Counted from the first letter of the stretch, positions 34,080 through 47,251 are shown. The stretch is DNA of 64,000 nt from Stenopsyche tienmushanensis (GCA_008973525.1 WACJ01000515.1:2480001-2544000); one strand, 5' to 3'. Numbers and translations are program-made. Notes: a model not told the origin generated them from the sequence alone.

Positions 34080-35680
34080 TAAACGTTTTGGTATATTAAA
34101 AGATGAATTTAAAAACACCATAATGTGAATTGTGAAATGGAAGATAATGTAAAACCACCCCATGAAAATCTTATTGAATCAACATTTGCAATATTTCAAA
34201 ATAATTTGCTTAAAATTGTCAGAAAGATTACGCTAAAATTTGCTGAACTTGTTATAATTTGGCAGATTATTATATTAGTAAAATGAGAACTTAAAATGAT
34301 AATATCAACGTGTTTGATATATTTTTAAATTTGTATGCAAAATGAAGCAATGTATCTCATTTGTATGCGTCTAAAATTATATAACAATGTTGAGTAAACA
34401 ATTTATGCGTTATTTATTCAGTATCTAGCTTTATGCTTAAAACTATTGACATTGACCTGCTGCATCTTCTAGACTATTCATCTGATTTACATAGAGATTG
34501 AGATAGGTGAAGATAATTGAATTAATTATTTGTGCATAAATTATTGAAAGCAAATGGGAAAATGCAAGAAAAATCGTTTTTCTAAAATAGTCATATTTGT
34601 TGATAGCCGATACGATAATAGATATGACATCTATATCCATAATCGAATGTACATTAAAATGGCAAAATTATGTCTTATGCTTAAAAATCAAATTTCATTT
34701 AAATATTGTCGCTTCTTCTAAACGCTTTATACATTTAAAATAAATTTAAAATCTTTAAATATGTACGATCTATTGTCCTGATCGATGTTCATTCCTATTT
34801 TCGGGATCTAAGATGAATGTTGAGTGAGCGATTTCCAACAATTTTTGTAATATCACATAAAAATAATGATAGTTTTAGCACACATGTAACACAAATTTAT
34901 GTATTAAATTAATCTTATCCAAATTTAATCATATGTGGCAATGGAAAATCTCCGAATGATAATCTGTTGTCTCTAAAAAACCTACAAAGACTACGACATT
35001 TCAAGAGGAAGAAAAATTTGACGATCCAAATAATGACCAATATATATGATCCAAAAAAAATGTAATGATAAACTTGAGAGTCCAGGCGATTTTTGCAAAA
35101 AATGTCATTAAATTTCATTCGTAAAATTGAAATAATTCATAAACCAACCAATAGATTGAAACAAAATTTCAGTGGTGCCTACAAAAAAGTTTATTGCATC
35201 GATATATTTAGACTTAACAGTAGTTTTTAATTTGTGGTGCGAGTATCAACGTGTTGAAATGCAAAAATTGATCATTTTTGACTTGAATTGTATTAACAGG
35301 CGTATCACAGCACCTGTATTGATGGTATGCCATCAATGCTTGGATCATATAAGAGCTTCTGTTTAAAAGTAAAATATGTTATTCCGAAGTCAAATCTGTA
35401 TATTGACTTTTTCGCAGAGAAAATATTATATCTAAAATTCAGCAAATAAATTTATTTTGTAGGCAGAACATCTCCATGCAAGGCCGTGATCACACTGTGA
35501 TTTGAGATGAAGGCCAGAAATTATCTCACTATAGAGATTAAAATTTGGTTTAAGAATCTCCGGGTGTAATTATTAATAATAACAAAACATACTTTTAGCA
35601 GAATTTATTAATAAATAAATATTTTTTTACAAGCATTTTGGAAAATTTGTATTTTTTATGTACATTTTATGTTAGTTCAG
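34080..35680. other. Gene-free stretch with a repeated GACATTGACCTG segment
   Basis: No gene. The segment near 34445-34480 (GACATTGACCTGCTGCATCTTCTAG) recurs at about 38625 and 46645 and, inverted, at about 48505, each time in the spacer downstream of a subfamily B unit. It therefore marks old unit boundaries of the array. Confidence 0.45.
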
Positions 35681-35689
35681 ATGGATTAT

Positions 35690-35982
35690 TTAACCGAAAA
35701 GTAATTTCCAGAGGATCAAAAAGTTTTTCTTGTCATCAAGCTTTGGATTGTAGTTTTGGTGAACTTCAGGATTTGACACCTCATTGTCACCTTTCGGTAA
35801 GCAGCAAACCACTACGATGAGATACAGGAAGAAGAATGAAAGCTGAAAATTAAAAATAATGTAAAATTTGATATGATTAAAATGAATATAAATTTGATGA
35901 TTTAATTCTAAATTGTTTAAATAGTTCAATATTAATGAGTTTAATAAAATTATGAAACATCACTTACAATTTTGAAGTTCAT
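35690..35982 (-). CDS. Secreted amidated-peptide precursor B (tail NFLILWKLLFG), array unit 1
   Basis: Exon 1 35968-35982 (MNFKI), intron 125 bp, exon 2 35690-35842, 55 residues. Leader LSFFFLYLIVVVCC, pro-region LPKGDNEVSNP, NYNPKLDDKK, tail NFLILWKLLFG. The predicted protein is identical to those of the 41634 and 44621 genes. The TATATAAG box is at 36054-36061, with plus-strand AAGAGTGGGAGAG at 36081-36093. Confidence 0.92.
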
Positions 35983-36099
35983 GTTGATTGAATAGAAGTG
36001 TTTCCTTTCCTTCTAGTTTGGATTAGTGGATACTTCATAAAAGCAAGCTTCAACTTATATACTCAAACGTTATGATTTGTAAGAGTGGGAGAGTAATAT

Positions 36100-37150
36100 T
36101 GATTAAGGATAATCGATAAACGCATTATAAAGTATTGCAATTCAAGGATTCACTGTATAAAATTCAATTCCATCTGCATTTGATATCGGTATATTATACT
36201 GCCAAATTGTGCTAATGTATTTAAAAATGAAGGAAAAATACATTGTTTTTTAATCAGCCGATTCATTAAATTCTAAAATTATTTATTCCATGGAATAACC
36301 TACAAGCAATAATGTTGCCTCATCTGATTGATTTGTATTTGGAATACACAAACGTAATTAAAAAATAAAAAATCAGATTGTTTAAATAATGCGAAACTAC
36401 TATTTTCTAATTCTTTCTAAACCACTGATATTTTGATACAATTTTTAATTATTATGTGAAATAATTAATAGAATTTATATTTCTGGATCAATACCTGTAT
36501 CGGATATCATAGAATAATCGTCAAATTATGACTGGTTTATTAAGTTTTCTTCACACTGTTTTATATGCAAATGATTCGACTCAATCACTAGGGAAATTAC
36601 TTTAAAAGGTGTAAAATACATCAGGTCAAAACATAAAATTAGAGATTAAATTTCTAATACACTATTTTTTTACTCAATACTATTATATAATTTAATTCGT
36701 TTATAAATGAGATATGTTGCATCATTTGTCATACTAATTAGGATGTTAAATACGTTAAAAGATTAGGCCTTACCATTATAATATATGTTCTCATATGACT
36801 TGTATTAATAATTAAGACGAAAAATATTGATAGGGTGTACAGAGATTTATCAAATTATGACGGTTCGACTTACGACAGTTCAATTTGGACTCGACTAGGT
36901 TTTTATTTACTGTCATACACTTGCATACATGTATTTTTTCATTCGTAGTTTTATTACATATAACTATAGATCATAATTTTGAATAAAGGTTGAACTATGA
37001 ATTTCAATTGTATATCTACTAATCTTTTTGTCTTTGTTACTAAAAAAAACTCAACTTACGATCCGTATGTATATTTTCGTAGCATATTTTAGCTGTTAAA
37101 AATACATACATCTGATAGAATTTCAGCTTATAAGTAAACTTTGATTTTGG
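36100..37150. other. Gene-free stretch
   Basis: No gene. Around 36835-36925 the plus strand has GACGGTTCGACTTACGACAG and related words that recall DNA-transposon ends. The evidence is too thin to name one. Confidence 0.35.
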
Positions 37151-37154
37151 TCAG

Positions 37155-37212
37155 TATTCCTAAGAATAATTTCCAGAAAATCATTTTTTTTCGTCTTGAG
37201 GCTTGAGGTTTA
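37155..37212 (-). pseudogene. Decayed exon 2 end of a subfamily B gene
   Basis: The minus strand retains the KPQDE...IFWKLFLG end of the family, but an A-run shifts the frame between the acidic stretch and the tail, there is no stop after the Gly, and the leader and most of the pro-region are gone. No exon 1 or promoter was found beside it. Confidence 0.7.
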
Positions 37213-37764
37213 AAAATAAATATTATAAATAAAATAATGCTTGCAAATTTGAAATTTATATTCCAGAAAAGTTGGCTGTAAAGCGAAAAGTCGTATAACG
37301 GTGAAGATGAAAGTAAACTTTGCATTTTTTTAATATTAAAATCACTTCATTATAAACTAGTTATATTAACTATTTTTTTAATAATTAGCTATACATTGGT
37401 ACTGACTAATATTTCACCGTTTGAAGAAATGCAAAAAAGTATTAGACTTGAGTCTGGTCATAAATAAACACGCTTGGTGTAATGATTATATATCTAGTAT
37501 TTTCACAGAAGCAAGATGAGAATAATCATTTGAATGCATAGTAGCAATAAATAATGTTTTTTTTTTATCATAACTGTCATAAATGTTCGATCACAGAATT
37601 TCATCATATGAATTTTAAAGCATATTTTAAAAATCAATTTTCCACCATCGAAACAAACTCCCACTCAAAAGCCACAGAATGTTTCAATATATAAGTTGAA
37701 GCTGTTTTTGTTAAGCATCCATTAATCCAAGTGAAAAGAAAAGTAAGCTCTTCTTTCGTTCAAC

Positions 37765-38058
37765 ATGAGTATCAAGATTGTGAGTGGTTTTTATACAAAT
37801 TTATTGCATAAAAATGTGGCATTATATATTTAATATTTGGATGAGTTTATCTATGTGAATGTTTTAAGAGATTTGACTAATATCTTGTATGATTGTTTTA
37901 TCTTTCAGCATTTATTCTTCTTCCTCTGCCTCATCGTAACGATATATTGCTCATCGATTGCTGAAAATGAAGTGTCGAATCCAGAAGTTCAACCAAACTA
38001 CAATACAAAACCTCAGGACGAGAGAGATTTCATTTTCTGGAAAATATTCTTGGGATAA
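37765..38058 (+). CDS. Secreted amidated-peptide precursor B (tail DFIFWKIFLG)
   Basis: Exon 1 37765-37779 (MSIKI), intron 129 bp, exon 2 37909-38058, 54 residues. Leader HLFFFLCLIVTIYC, pro-region SSIAENEVSNP (unusual in having no Pro after the leader), NYNTKPQDER, tail DFIFWKIFLG. With cleavage after Arg the product would be an amidated nonapeptide. The CTCCCACTC element (37658) and TATATAAG (37688-37695) are intact. It lies on the opposite strand from the array that follows. Confidence 0.9.
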
Positions 38059-38159
38059 ATCATCCGCTTAAACCAAATATTGCTCAAAAAATAATATTCT
38101 TCTAATTGTATATATGTAAAAAATGTTTAATAAAAAATAATATTAAAGTAATCAATTTT

Positions 38160-39100
38160 ATCTTTAATGTAATGATAAGTCATCTCGCAAGTTAATCCAT
38201 CATGATTCCCTTGATTTTTTTATGAAATGTATTACAAGCTATTATCTATTCGGTAATTTGTCCTGCTTAAATAATCTTCCTAATATAATCATAAGCGAAA
38301 GAAGTGAGAATCCACTGAAAAACGAGCACCACTACATATTTATAATGAAATCAAATTAGCAATAACCTATATTTTAAAATAAGTTATATAAAATCGCTAA
38401 AAGTGTTGGATTCTAATTCACTCAATCTATTATAATTTGGCTGTATATGATTTTAGCAAAAAAGATGAGAACATATAATGTTAAGGTCAACTTGATCGAT
38501 ATATTTTATATCCAAATTCGTATGCAAAATGAAGCAACGTATATCATGTTTGCGGCTGAATTTATGATATATAACATTGTTGACCCAACAATGAATATGT
38601 TATTTATTTTATGTCCAAAATGATTGACATTGACCTGATGTATCTTCTAGATTATTGAATTAATCTGTCTAGAGACTGAGTTAAGGAAATTTACATATCA
38701 AAGACTTGACACGATCAAATGAGTTGTATAATCATTTATGAGGTATTGATTTGTAACAGTAGTTGAATATCGTAATAAAAGTGATATTATTGTCACTAAA
38801 TCGTTCATCTTCTTCTACCCAAATAATCCTAATTAAAAAAACTCATTGTTTCTGATAATTATTAAAAATCTACATGTAATTATCCTTATTTCCTATTAGA
38901 AGCTTCTATAAAAATATTTCATATCTGAAAATTAATGCTCAATATTTAAAAAATATGTTGATTAAAATTAAACCCTTGAAAGAAAAAGACATTTGTCTAC
39001 TTTTTTTCAAATGGTGGTTATTTTTTTCATATTCTGAATTTATATCGAAACCTTGCAAAATTGCATTTTTTAAAAGTTTCTATGTGTAAATGAACCCCCC
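38160..39100. other. Gene-free stretch
   Basis: No gene. It includes the array-boundary segment GACATTGACCTGATGTATCT at about 38625. Confidence 0.45.
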
Positions 39101-39345
39101 AAACTCCTTATCGAGACGTTCACGAAAGTGTTCGTCAATACGTTCACTCAGGATACCCGTTGGGTGAGCGTTCAAAATAAAACTCGGTGGTAATGCTACC
39201 TTCAATATCGAGCGAATGAGGAGGTGAATGTATGATACAGACGAAATGGATGTAACCCCTTTCCTATGAATGGATATTGAAGAGGCCCATAGTTCTGTAG
39301 TGGACTGTTAGTGGCTGCACTATGATGATGATGATGTGTAAATGA
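39100..39345 (+). repeat. LINE-like 3' end with ATG-repeat tail
   Basis: A GC-richer block whose right end runs ATGATGATGATG, as in the simple-repeat tails of some non-LTR elements. The inverted partial copy is at 25430-25640. No reverse transcriptase sequence is attached. Confidence 0.5.
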
Positions 39346-39834
39346 AAGCTTCATTTAAAAGCTCTAACACTTTATTTAAAATCTCTCTTAAAAAATTACA
39401 GATTAAAGTGTTTGAAGTATTATTTATTGAACTATGATTATCGTTATCGTAGTTGTGTTATGATGTCAATTATATTTAAATCATTGTTAATTAAAAAGGA
39501 AAAAATCTAACTCAGAAAATTTTCGTACATTTTCAGATGTAATACATTTATAAGTAAAACATTTACTTTTGAGCACGGAGATCTATGCTTCCATATTAAA
39601 AGAGTATATGTATAATATAATAAATAGGAAGAATAATATCACTAAAAATTGGTATAATAATCCTCAAGTGTCATTTTTAATAATAACAAAAAATGTTTTT
39701 AGCGAAATTTATTCATAAATAAATATTTTTTTACAAGCATTTTCTAAAATTTGATTGGGGTTTTTTGGTTAGGAAAATTTGTTTGAATTAAAATTATGTG
39801 AATTTTATGTTTTATGTTGGTCCAGGAGAATCGT

Positions 39835-40133
39835 TTAACCGAAAAGTAATTTCCAGAGGATCAAAAAGTTTTTCTTGTCATCAAGTTTTGGGTTGTAGTT
39901 TTGATGAACTTCTGGATTTGACACCTCATTATCGCCTTTTGGGAAACAGGAAACCACTACGATGAAATACAGAAAGAAGAATGAAAGCTGAAAAATAAAA
40001 ATAATGTAAAAATATTATATAATTTGAAAGAATATATGATAAATTGGGAGATTATATTCTAGATTATTTAAATAGCTCAATATTATTGAGCTTAATAAAA
40101 TTATGAAATATCACTTACAATTTTGAAGTTCAT
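39835..40133 (-). CDS. Secreted amidated-peptide precursor B (tail NFLILWKLLFG), array unit 2
   Basis: Exon 1 40119-40133 (MNFKI), intron 131 bp, exon 2 39835-39987, 55 residues. It differs from unit 1 only in the leader region (LSFFFLYFIVVVSC and Phe for Leu at the next residue); pro-region and tail are identical. The swap of one leader Cys for Ser is harmless for a signal peptide. TATATAAG is at 40205-40212, and plus-strand GAGTGGG at 40234. Confidence 0.92.
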
Positions 40134-40269
40134 GTTGATTGAATAGAAGTGTTTCCTTTTCTTCTAGCTTGGATTAGTGGATACTTCATAAAAGCATGTT
40201 TCATCTTATATACTGAAACGTTTTGATCTGTAAGAGTGGGAAAGTAATATTAATTAAGGATAATCGAGC

Positions 40270-41560
40270 TATAAACGTATTTTAAAAAATTACAATTCAA
40301 GGATTCACTTTGTCAAACTCAATTCCATCTGCATTTGATATTGACATATTATTCTGCCAAACTATTGTGTTAATGTATTTAAAAATGAAGGAAAACCACA
40401 TTGGTTTTTTATCAACTGATTCATTAAATTCTTAATTAATATATTATGAGGAATAATCTACAAGCTGAAATGTTATTATACTTTAGTCGATTATTATAGA
40501 AGCATTTGGCATACACAAAGCAGTATTCATTAAAAAATAAAAAGTAACAAAACTAAATCAAATTAGTATAACATATTTCAATAATGTGAGATTGCCTAAA
40601 CTTATTTCGGTTAATGATATATTCACACAATTTTACATTCTTGTGTAAAAAAATAGCCGGGGATGAAAAAATATCGATCTGATTTCATAGAGTTATCATC
40701 AAATTTAAGAATTTTTCAAATCAATTCTATTTGCTATAGACCGTTTTTCAGTCTTCTGAATGCGGTTTTATTTTAACTAAGTAAATGTGACTCAATTACC
40801 GAGGAAATTATTTTAAAACATGTAATATTTATCAGATCAAGGCAACTTAATATCAAACATTAAATTAGAAATTAAATTTGTAATACGATTTTTTTTTTCA
40901 TTCTTATTATCTAATTTGATTCGTTTATAAATTAATATGTTGCATATGTTGGAAATGACATCATTACTGGATCGATTTTAAAAGCTCTTCGTAATATTTT
41001 CATTTTTAATACAACATCGAACCTTAATGTAAACATTAACTTAATACATCAACTCATGGCATTCTTTTCTCGATAAACCTATCATAATTTTTTTTTAAAA
41101 ATATGTCAATGAAACTTAAAGCATACCAGAATAGAAAGAATATTTGTCTCGTTTGTAGTAATAATACACCTGATGCGAGTTGATATAATAATTAGCAAGT
41201 GTTAATTTAAAGAATTTGCAAAATGAAAGCTGGAAGATAAATGCATTATACAATATTATATATAATAAATTCTACTACACATAGACATACAATTTATTTG
41301 TGAAAATAGAAATTAAAAATGATAATTTTGTCACATTATCATAGACTATCTCCTACTAAAATAAACATAATTTTTATTATTCACATTCTTATGATATTTC
41401 TTCCGAATTGTCATATTATATAATTATACTAGAAAAATCTTCTATAGAGATTTTTCGCGTGCTGGAATAAACTCATTATAGAAACAACATTTGGTATAAG
41501 AATCTCCAAGTGTCATTATTAATAATAACGAAAAAATATTTTTAGCGGAATTTATTCATA
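40270..41560. other. Array spacer between units 2 and 3
   Basis: AT-rich spacer, partly similar to the spacers after units 1 and 4 (for example AATTCCATCTGCATTTGATATTG). No gene is seen. Confidence 0.45.
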
Positions 41561-41633
41561 AATAAATATTTTTTTACAAGCATTTTTAAAATTTGATTTT
41601 TTGATGTGAATTTTTTTAGTTCAGTCGAGTCAT

Positions 41634-41916
41634 TTAACCGAAAAGTAATTTCCAGAGGATCAAAAAGTTTTTCTTGTCATCGAGCTTTGGGTTGTAGTTT
41701 TGATGGACTTCTGGATTCGACACTTCATTGTCGCCTTTTGGCAAGCAGCAAACCACTACGATAAGATACAGGAAGAAGAACGAAAGCTGAAAAATAAAAA
41801 TAATTTAGTCATCATATATATTTTGAATGAATATAATTTGGAAGATTACATTCTAGATTGTTTATTGAATGACATTAATAAAATTATGAAACATCACTTA
41901 CAATTTTGAAGTTCAT
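41634..41916 (-). CDS. Secreted amidated-peptide precursor B (tail NFLILWKLLFG), array unit 3
   Basis: Exon 1 41902-41916 (MNFKI), intron 115 bp, exon 2 41634-41786, 55 residues. The protein is identical to unit 1, with several silent changes. The open frame running across this region on the plus strand is a shadow. The TATATAAG box is at 41993-42000, with plus-strand GAGTGGGGGAG at 42022. Confidence 0.92.
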
Positions 41917-42049
41917 GTTGATGGAATCGAAGTGCTTCCTTTCCTTCTACAATAGCTTGGACTAGTGGATACTTCAATAAAACATGTTTCAACTTATATA
42001 CCGAAACGTTATGATTTGTTAGAGTGGGGGAGTAATATTGATTAAGGAT

Positions 42050-43222
42050 AATCGATAAACGCATTTAAAAGTATTACAATTCAAGGATTTGCTGAATCAA
42101 ATACAATTCAATCTGCATTTGATATTGACAAATTATACTGCCAAACTACTGTGTTAATGTGATGTTAATGAAGGAAAACGACATTGCTTTTTAATCAACT
42201 GATTAATTCTATTCTTATTCTAAAATTCATATTCATATATCATATTTATTCAAATTTTTTGCTTTAGTTAATGATTTTCGAGGCTTTTGGAATACATCAA
42301 GTAAGTGTTATTCTTAAAAAAAAATCGAATGAGAACTTCTTAGCTTCTAAGAAAAATTGATTTTATGGATTTCATTCTTTCCATTCATTTTATTATTTTA
42401 CAAATGAGGAATATTAGGCATTTACTATGCGAATTAGGATAAATTTTGACTTTGACAAAGGTTTGCACTTAAGAATATGTGTTTGCCTCTTACATACATT
42501 TGTAATATTTTTTGATTAGTATTTTTATTTCACATAATTATGTATCATATTTTTGAATTAAGGTCAAATATGAATTTTAATTTTATATCTACTAATCTTT
42601 TTGCTATTATTCTTAGTTATTTTTTAATATGAGACTCGATTTACGTCTGATATCCAGAAACAAATTACAGTTGTAGGATGAGACATCAATACTGGATCAA
42701 ATTTGAAAGTTCTTCGTAATATTTTCGTTTTAATGAGCAAATCAGAAATATTTTGAGAAAAATGTTTATAAATCTAAAAATAAAATAAAGTACATCAAAA
42801 AAAATAGAACATTTTTTCTTTCGTAGAAACAATACAGCGGGTGCGAGGTGATATAATAATTGGCAGGCGTTAAAAATTGAAGGAATATATCAAAAAGAGA
42901 TTTATTTAGGGATGTAGGATTTTCAGGTAGTGGTTTTCTTTTGTCTTCCACATACAATTAATAAGTATGTATTAATAAGGTATGCTTATATTTGCAAGTC
43001 CATCATATCCCATGTCTCATTTATTGATTGCCTAAGTATTTACTATTTGAAAAGCAAAAAAAAAAATCAAGCAAAATCTGAATCGAGAAAATAAATTGGC
43101 AATATTAATGATTCCAGTCTCCTAAATTTGTTGAGTAACTATACTTTTCGTTGGTAAATCGATTACATTATTACAAATTGCAATTACAAAATTTATTATT
43201 TTTATATGTACGGCGATACATA
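42050..43222. other. Array spacer, gene-free
   Basis: Nothing beyond partial similarity to other array spacers (GATATTGACAAATTATACTGCC near 42120). Confidence 0.45.
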
Positions 43223-44113
43223 TTAAGGCGTCTTCTCACTTTGCAAATTTAAAAAAATCGATTTTTATTTTTTTTAAATTTTGAAAGTACATATCTTTAT
43301 AAATGTTATATCGAAATTTCATAAAGATCGGACGAGTCTAACTAAATTTTTGAGCGACCGTTAGGTGACTACCTGGGGGCACCCGGCTGCATAGACTCAC
43401 GGTGCAAGTACAAGAAAGTGGTGAAAAACAACAATCAGATAGAAGCTTTTAAACATCCTCCTGCTCTAGCTAAGGATGTTCACGAGGTTTTGAAACCGAT
43501 TTATGAAGATCTTCGGAGGAAATATCCAAAATAACAACGAGTGTTTCAACAGCTGTGTCTGGGCAATTTTTCTGCAACCAAAACTTTAAACGCGTTTATC
43601 TCAAAACAAGGTTTTTCGGTGGCTTGTTGATGAAATTTCGGAAACTATCCGGCCGATTGTCATGAAATTTGAATGACATATTCTTCATAGTTATGACTAT
43701 AGCGCATATCATCAGATTTTTGAAATTTTGATTTTAAGTAATTTATTTTACAAAAAACTGCAAAAAAACGCGTTTTTTTTTACTTTTTCGAAAAACGTGC
43801 GCCATTTTGTTATTTTCGCGAATATCGAAAATCTGATGATATGCGCTATAGCCACTAATATACTGAATCTAAAACTGTTTTATTTTTTTGTTTCAAATGA
43901 CCCATCTCGGAGATACTATCAACAAGCCACGAACTTAACATTTCTACGCGGGTTTTTCGATGCTACTGTTTTATTATAATAATTGTTCATATACTTGAAA
44001 GATGTGTTTATTACATAAGATTCATTTTATCTCATAGTTTTTAGCGAAAATCCTCGAAAAAAATCGTGAAAATAGCCTATTTTTGAGGCGCCTAAAGTGA
44101 GAAGACGCCTTAA
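43223..44113 (+). mobile_element. TTAA-flanked inverted-repeat element with transposase scrap
   Basis: TTAAGGCGTCTTCTCACTTT (43223-43242) is repeated perfectly in reverse complement at 44094-44113, so TTAA sits at both outer edges with a 16-bp terminal repeat. The 891-bp element carries a Mutator-like transposase scrap at 43379-43533. An internal pair of inverted words around GCGCATATCATCAGATTTT (about 43700 and 43830) suggests a foldback core. Confidence 0.8.
43379..43533 (+). pseudogene. Mutator-like transposase remnant inside the TTAA element
   Basis: The plus strand reads GCIDSRCKYKK, FKHPPALAKDVHEVLKPIYE followed by DLRR and a stop. This is the same C-x3-xC / KHPPxL / VLKPIYEDL block as in the 18.2- and 30.0-kb remnants. 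Only about 50 codons remain. Confidence 0.7.
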
Positions 44114-44183
44114 CATACTACATATTTTTGTAGCATATTTTCTTCTTTCTTTTCTTATCTTCTCATATCTTCATATCACTTGT

Positions 44184-44285
44184 CTTAAGGTTTTGGGTGA
44201 TAATTTTGTTGGGGTTCTGAATTTCATACCGATGAATGTCATGTTCTGGCAAGCAGTAGATTGTAATAATGGAGCAGGGAAACTC
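44184..44285 (-). pseudogene. Decayed exon 2 of a subfamily B gene
   Basis: The minus strand resembles the middle of the 49546 gene (leader end, LPEx pro-region, YHxKxxD stretch), but with frame shifts, loss of the tail and no exon 1. It abuts the right end of the TTAA element, which may have disrupted or followed the gene. Confidence 0.55.
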
Positions 44286-44620
44286 ATATGAAAATCTTGT
44301 TTCCTTCGTAATAATACTTGTTATTAATTCAAAGAGGAATCAGAAATATCAATTTTAAGATTGTCCAAATTATATTTTACAATCTGGGTTTGAATCGAAA
44401 CCTTTGCCATAAAAGATTAATTACTTGACTATATAAACATAATTTGGTATAAGAATTTCCAAGTGTTAAATTTCCAATAAGGTATTTTTATTAACAACAA
44501 CAAAATATTTTTAGTGTTTTTTATACATAAATATTTTTTTTACAAGCATTTTCTAAAATTTGATTTTTTTATGTGAATTTTATGTTTATGTTGAATTGTA
44601 TCTAAGTTCGGGAGAATCAT

Positions 44621-44903
44621 TTAGCCGAAGAGTAATTTCCAGAGGATCAAAAAGTTTTTCTTGTCATCAAGCTTTGGGTTGTAGTTTTGGTGGACTTCTG
44701 GATTTGACACTTCATTGTCGCCTTTTGGTAAGCAGCAAACCACTACGATAAGATACAGGAAGAAGAACGAAAGCTGAAAAATATAAATAATTTAGCCATT
44801 ATATATATTTTGAATGAATATAATTTGGAAAATTACATTCTAGATTGTTTATTGAGTGACATTAATAAAATTATAAAACATCACTTACAATTTTGAAGTT
44901 CAT
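44621..44903 (-). CDS. Secreted amidated-peptide precursor B (tail NFLILWKLLFG), array unit 4
   Basis: Exon 1 44889-44903 (MNFKI), intron 115 bp, exon 2 44621-44773, 55 residues. The protein is identical to units 1 and 3. The final Gly codon is GGC here rather than GGT, and the flanks match unit 3 closely, down to the intron length. TATATAAG is at 44975-44982, plus-strand GAGTGGG at 45004. Confidence 0.92.
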
Positions 44904-45049
44904 GTTGATTGAATAGAAGTGTTTCCTTTCCTTCTAGCTTGGATTAGTGGATACTTTATAAAAGCACGATTCAACTTATATACTGAAACGTTTTGATCTG
45001 TAAGAGTGGGAAATTAATATTAATTTAAGATGATCAAGCTTTAAACGTA

Positions 45050-46130
45050 TTTAAAAAAATTATAATTCAAGGATTCATTGTGTCAAATTCAATTCCATCT
45101 GCATTTGATATTGACATATTATTCTGCCAAACTACCGTGTTAATGTATTCAAAAAAGTAGGAAAACGACATTGTTTTTTAATCAGCTGATTCTTTAAATT
45201 CTTAATTTATTTATTCTGTGGACAATGTTGTTTAGCTAATGATTTTAGAAGCATTTCTCATACATAAAGTACTATTCATTATAAAATTAAAAAATCAGAA
45301 TAATTGTGCATACCGGCATTAAATTAAAATATAAAAATCTGCTCTTTTGTCTACAAGTAGTTTATGTTTATTAGTGTTTAGAAAACGTCGTTCACTTTCG
45401 ATTCAAGAAGGCTAAAGCTTCGATGGACGTTACTAAAGTTGTAGCACGGAAACTTGATTGAAATATTGCAACTTTCAAAGCATTGCAATATTAAATACAA
45501 ATTATATTTATTATATTATATTTAGTTAGATATCAGACAATTATATAATATTTACTTACAGGTCTCAAATATTGTTATAAATATCGGCAACAATATTCGG
45601 CAACAACTACCGTTTTGTTTACTTAACATATCAAAAGAACAAAATGAGAAAAAAATAGCTTTGTAGGAATAATTATACGAATAATATCGCTGCCGCCCAT
45701 ATTATATTTTTCTGTCGTTTAAAAGATCGATAAACGAAAATTAAGATTAAGCGTCGGGTCTTGATATAAATTAAATTCTTGTTCTTCAAAAATAGTTGAA
45801 ATAGATTTGTTGATAAAATTTAATACTTTAGGAGGGATATTTTTTTCTTTCATGGTAAAAACGCAATTGATGTTTTTTGATATAATAATTAGCATGTAGA
45901 ACAGAAGAATATTTCAATAAGACTCTAATCTTGGGATATGATTTTTTTATTTTTAGATCGGAGAGAAACTTTGAATAAGTGGCAAAATATATTTATGTTT
46001 CAATTACTTTACAAGTTCATCACAAGACCAATCCTCTTTATTAATTGTCTCAGAATTTACTATTTCAGAAGCAAAATATGGATCGAGATAATACATTTGC
46101 AATATTAAAGAGCACAAAACAAATATTTTA
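45050..46130. other. Array spacer, gene-free
   Basis: No gene. The first 150 bases follow the shared spacer pattern; the rest is AT-rich. Confidence 0.45.
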
Positions 46131-46136
46131 TTCGAC

Positions 46137-46345
46137 ATGAATTTTAAAATTATTAGTAGTTTTATGGACTTCATCGAATACAGAAGCGTTCTATTCAAAT
46201 TTTATCTCTTCGAATGATGGTATATGATATTAACTATATATTTTAAACTGTCGAATCCAGAAGCCAAACTAAACTACAATACAAAACCTCAAGAATGAAA
46301 TTTCTTTTTCGGGAAATTATTCTTCCGAATTTTGAAATTATTTTA
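46137..46345 (+). pseudogene. Decayed subfamily B gene with partial exon 1 and exon 2
   Basis: Exon 1 (46137-46151, MNFKI) is intact, but the donor GT is changed to AT. About 95 bases on, sequence for SNPEA and NYNTKPQE follows, with no signal-peptide half of exon 2. A premature TGA, loss of the tail Trp and an altered final Gly with no stop complete the decay. The pattern suggests a deletion of the intron end and leader, followed by drift. Confidence 0.75.
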
Positions 46346-46439
46346 CCGAATTTTGCTTATGTAAACATTATTTTTCTGATTGTATGTATTTCAAAAATAT
46401 TGAATAAAGTAATATGTCTAATATTGTGAAACTTTTTAA

Positions 46440-47200
46440 AAAATTATAAGAACTAATTTTAGTAACATCAATCTCTGATTACTCTGAAAATTATTATGTA
46501 TTAGAACATATTAACAATTTAGTAATTTTATTCAGATGCGAAATGAAGTAACGTAACTCATTGTATGCGACTAAAATTATATAATATTGTTGAACTTACA
46601 ATGAACACATTATTTATTCAGTGACTAATTTTGTGTCCAAAATGGTTGACATTGACCTGATGTATCTACTGGATTATTGAATTAATTTGTAATGACTGAG
46701 TCAAGAAAATTTGCATAGAAAAGAATTGGTATGGTCAAATGAATTGCATAATTATTAACAAGCACTAATTTGCAATAATAGTTGGAAAAGTATTTAAAGC
46801 GATAATTTCATCACTTAATTTTAAACTTTCTCTCACTAAAAAAATTTCATTCTAATATGATACTGCTTTTTTCTTATAAACCTCTTCTATAGAGATCGTT
46901 TAAATCTGATAAAGAATGATTCATTGAGAAATTAATAGGCCTATTGATTAAAAATAAAACCTTGAAAGAAAAAAAAATTGCTTCCTTAGTAATTTGTATA
47001 AATTCAAAGAGGAAATGGAAATTCCAATATTTCAGATCTGCGGATTTGAATCGAAAACATTATGATAAAATATTGGAATTAACTCACTATAGGAACAAAA
47101 TTGGCATAAGAGTCTCCAAGTATCAATATTAATAATAATTTAAAAAATATTTTTAGCGTTTTTTATTCATAAATAATTTTTTTACAAGCATTTTCTAAAA
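46440..47200. other. Array spacer, gene-free
   Basis: It holds the boundary segment GACATTGACCTGATGTATCT (about 46648). No gene is seen; the 62-codon plus-strand frame at 46944 has no features. Confidence 0.45.
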
Positions 47201-47251
47201 TTTGATTTTTTTATGTGAATTTTATGTTTTATCTTAGTCCAGGAGAATCAT

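Noticed and set aside
41700..41909. Plus-strand open frames across the B array (also 35638, 44560, 51477)
   Set aside because: They are the opposite strand of family exon 2 sequences, which have leader, splice sites and promoter on the minus strand.
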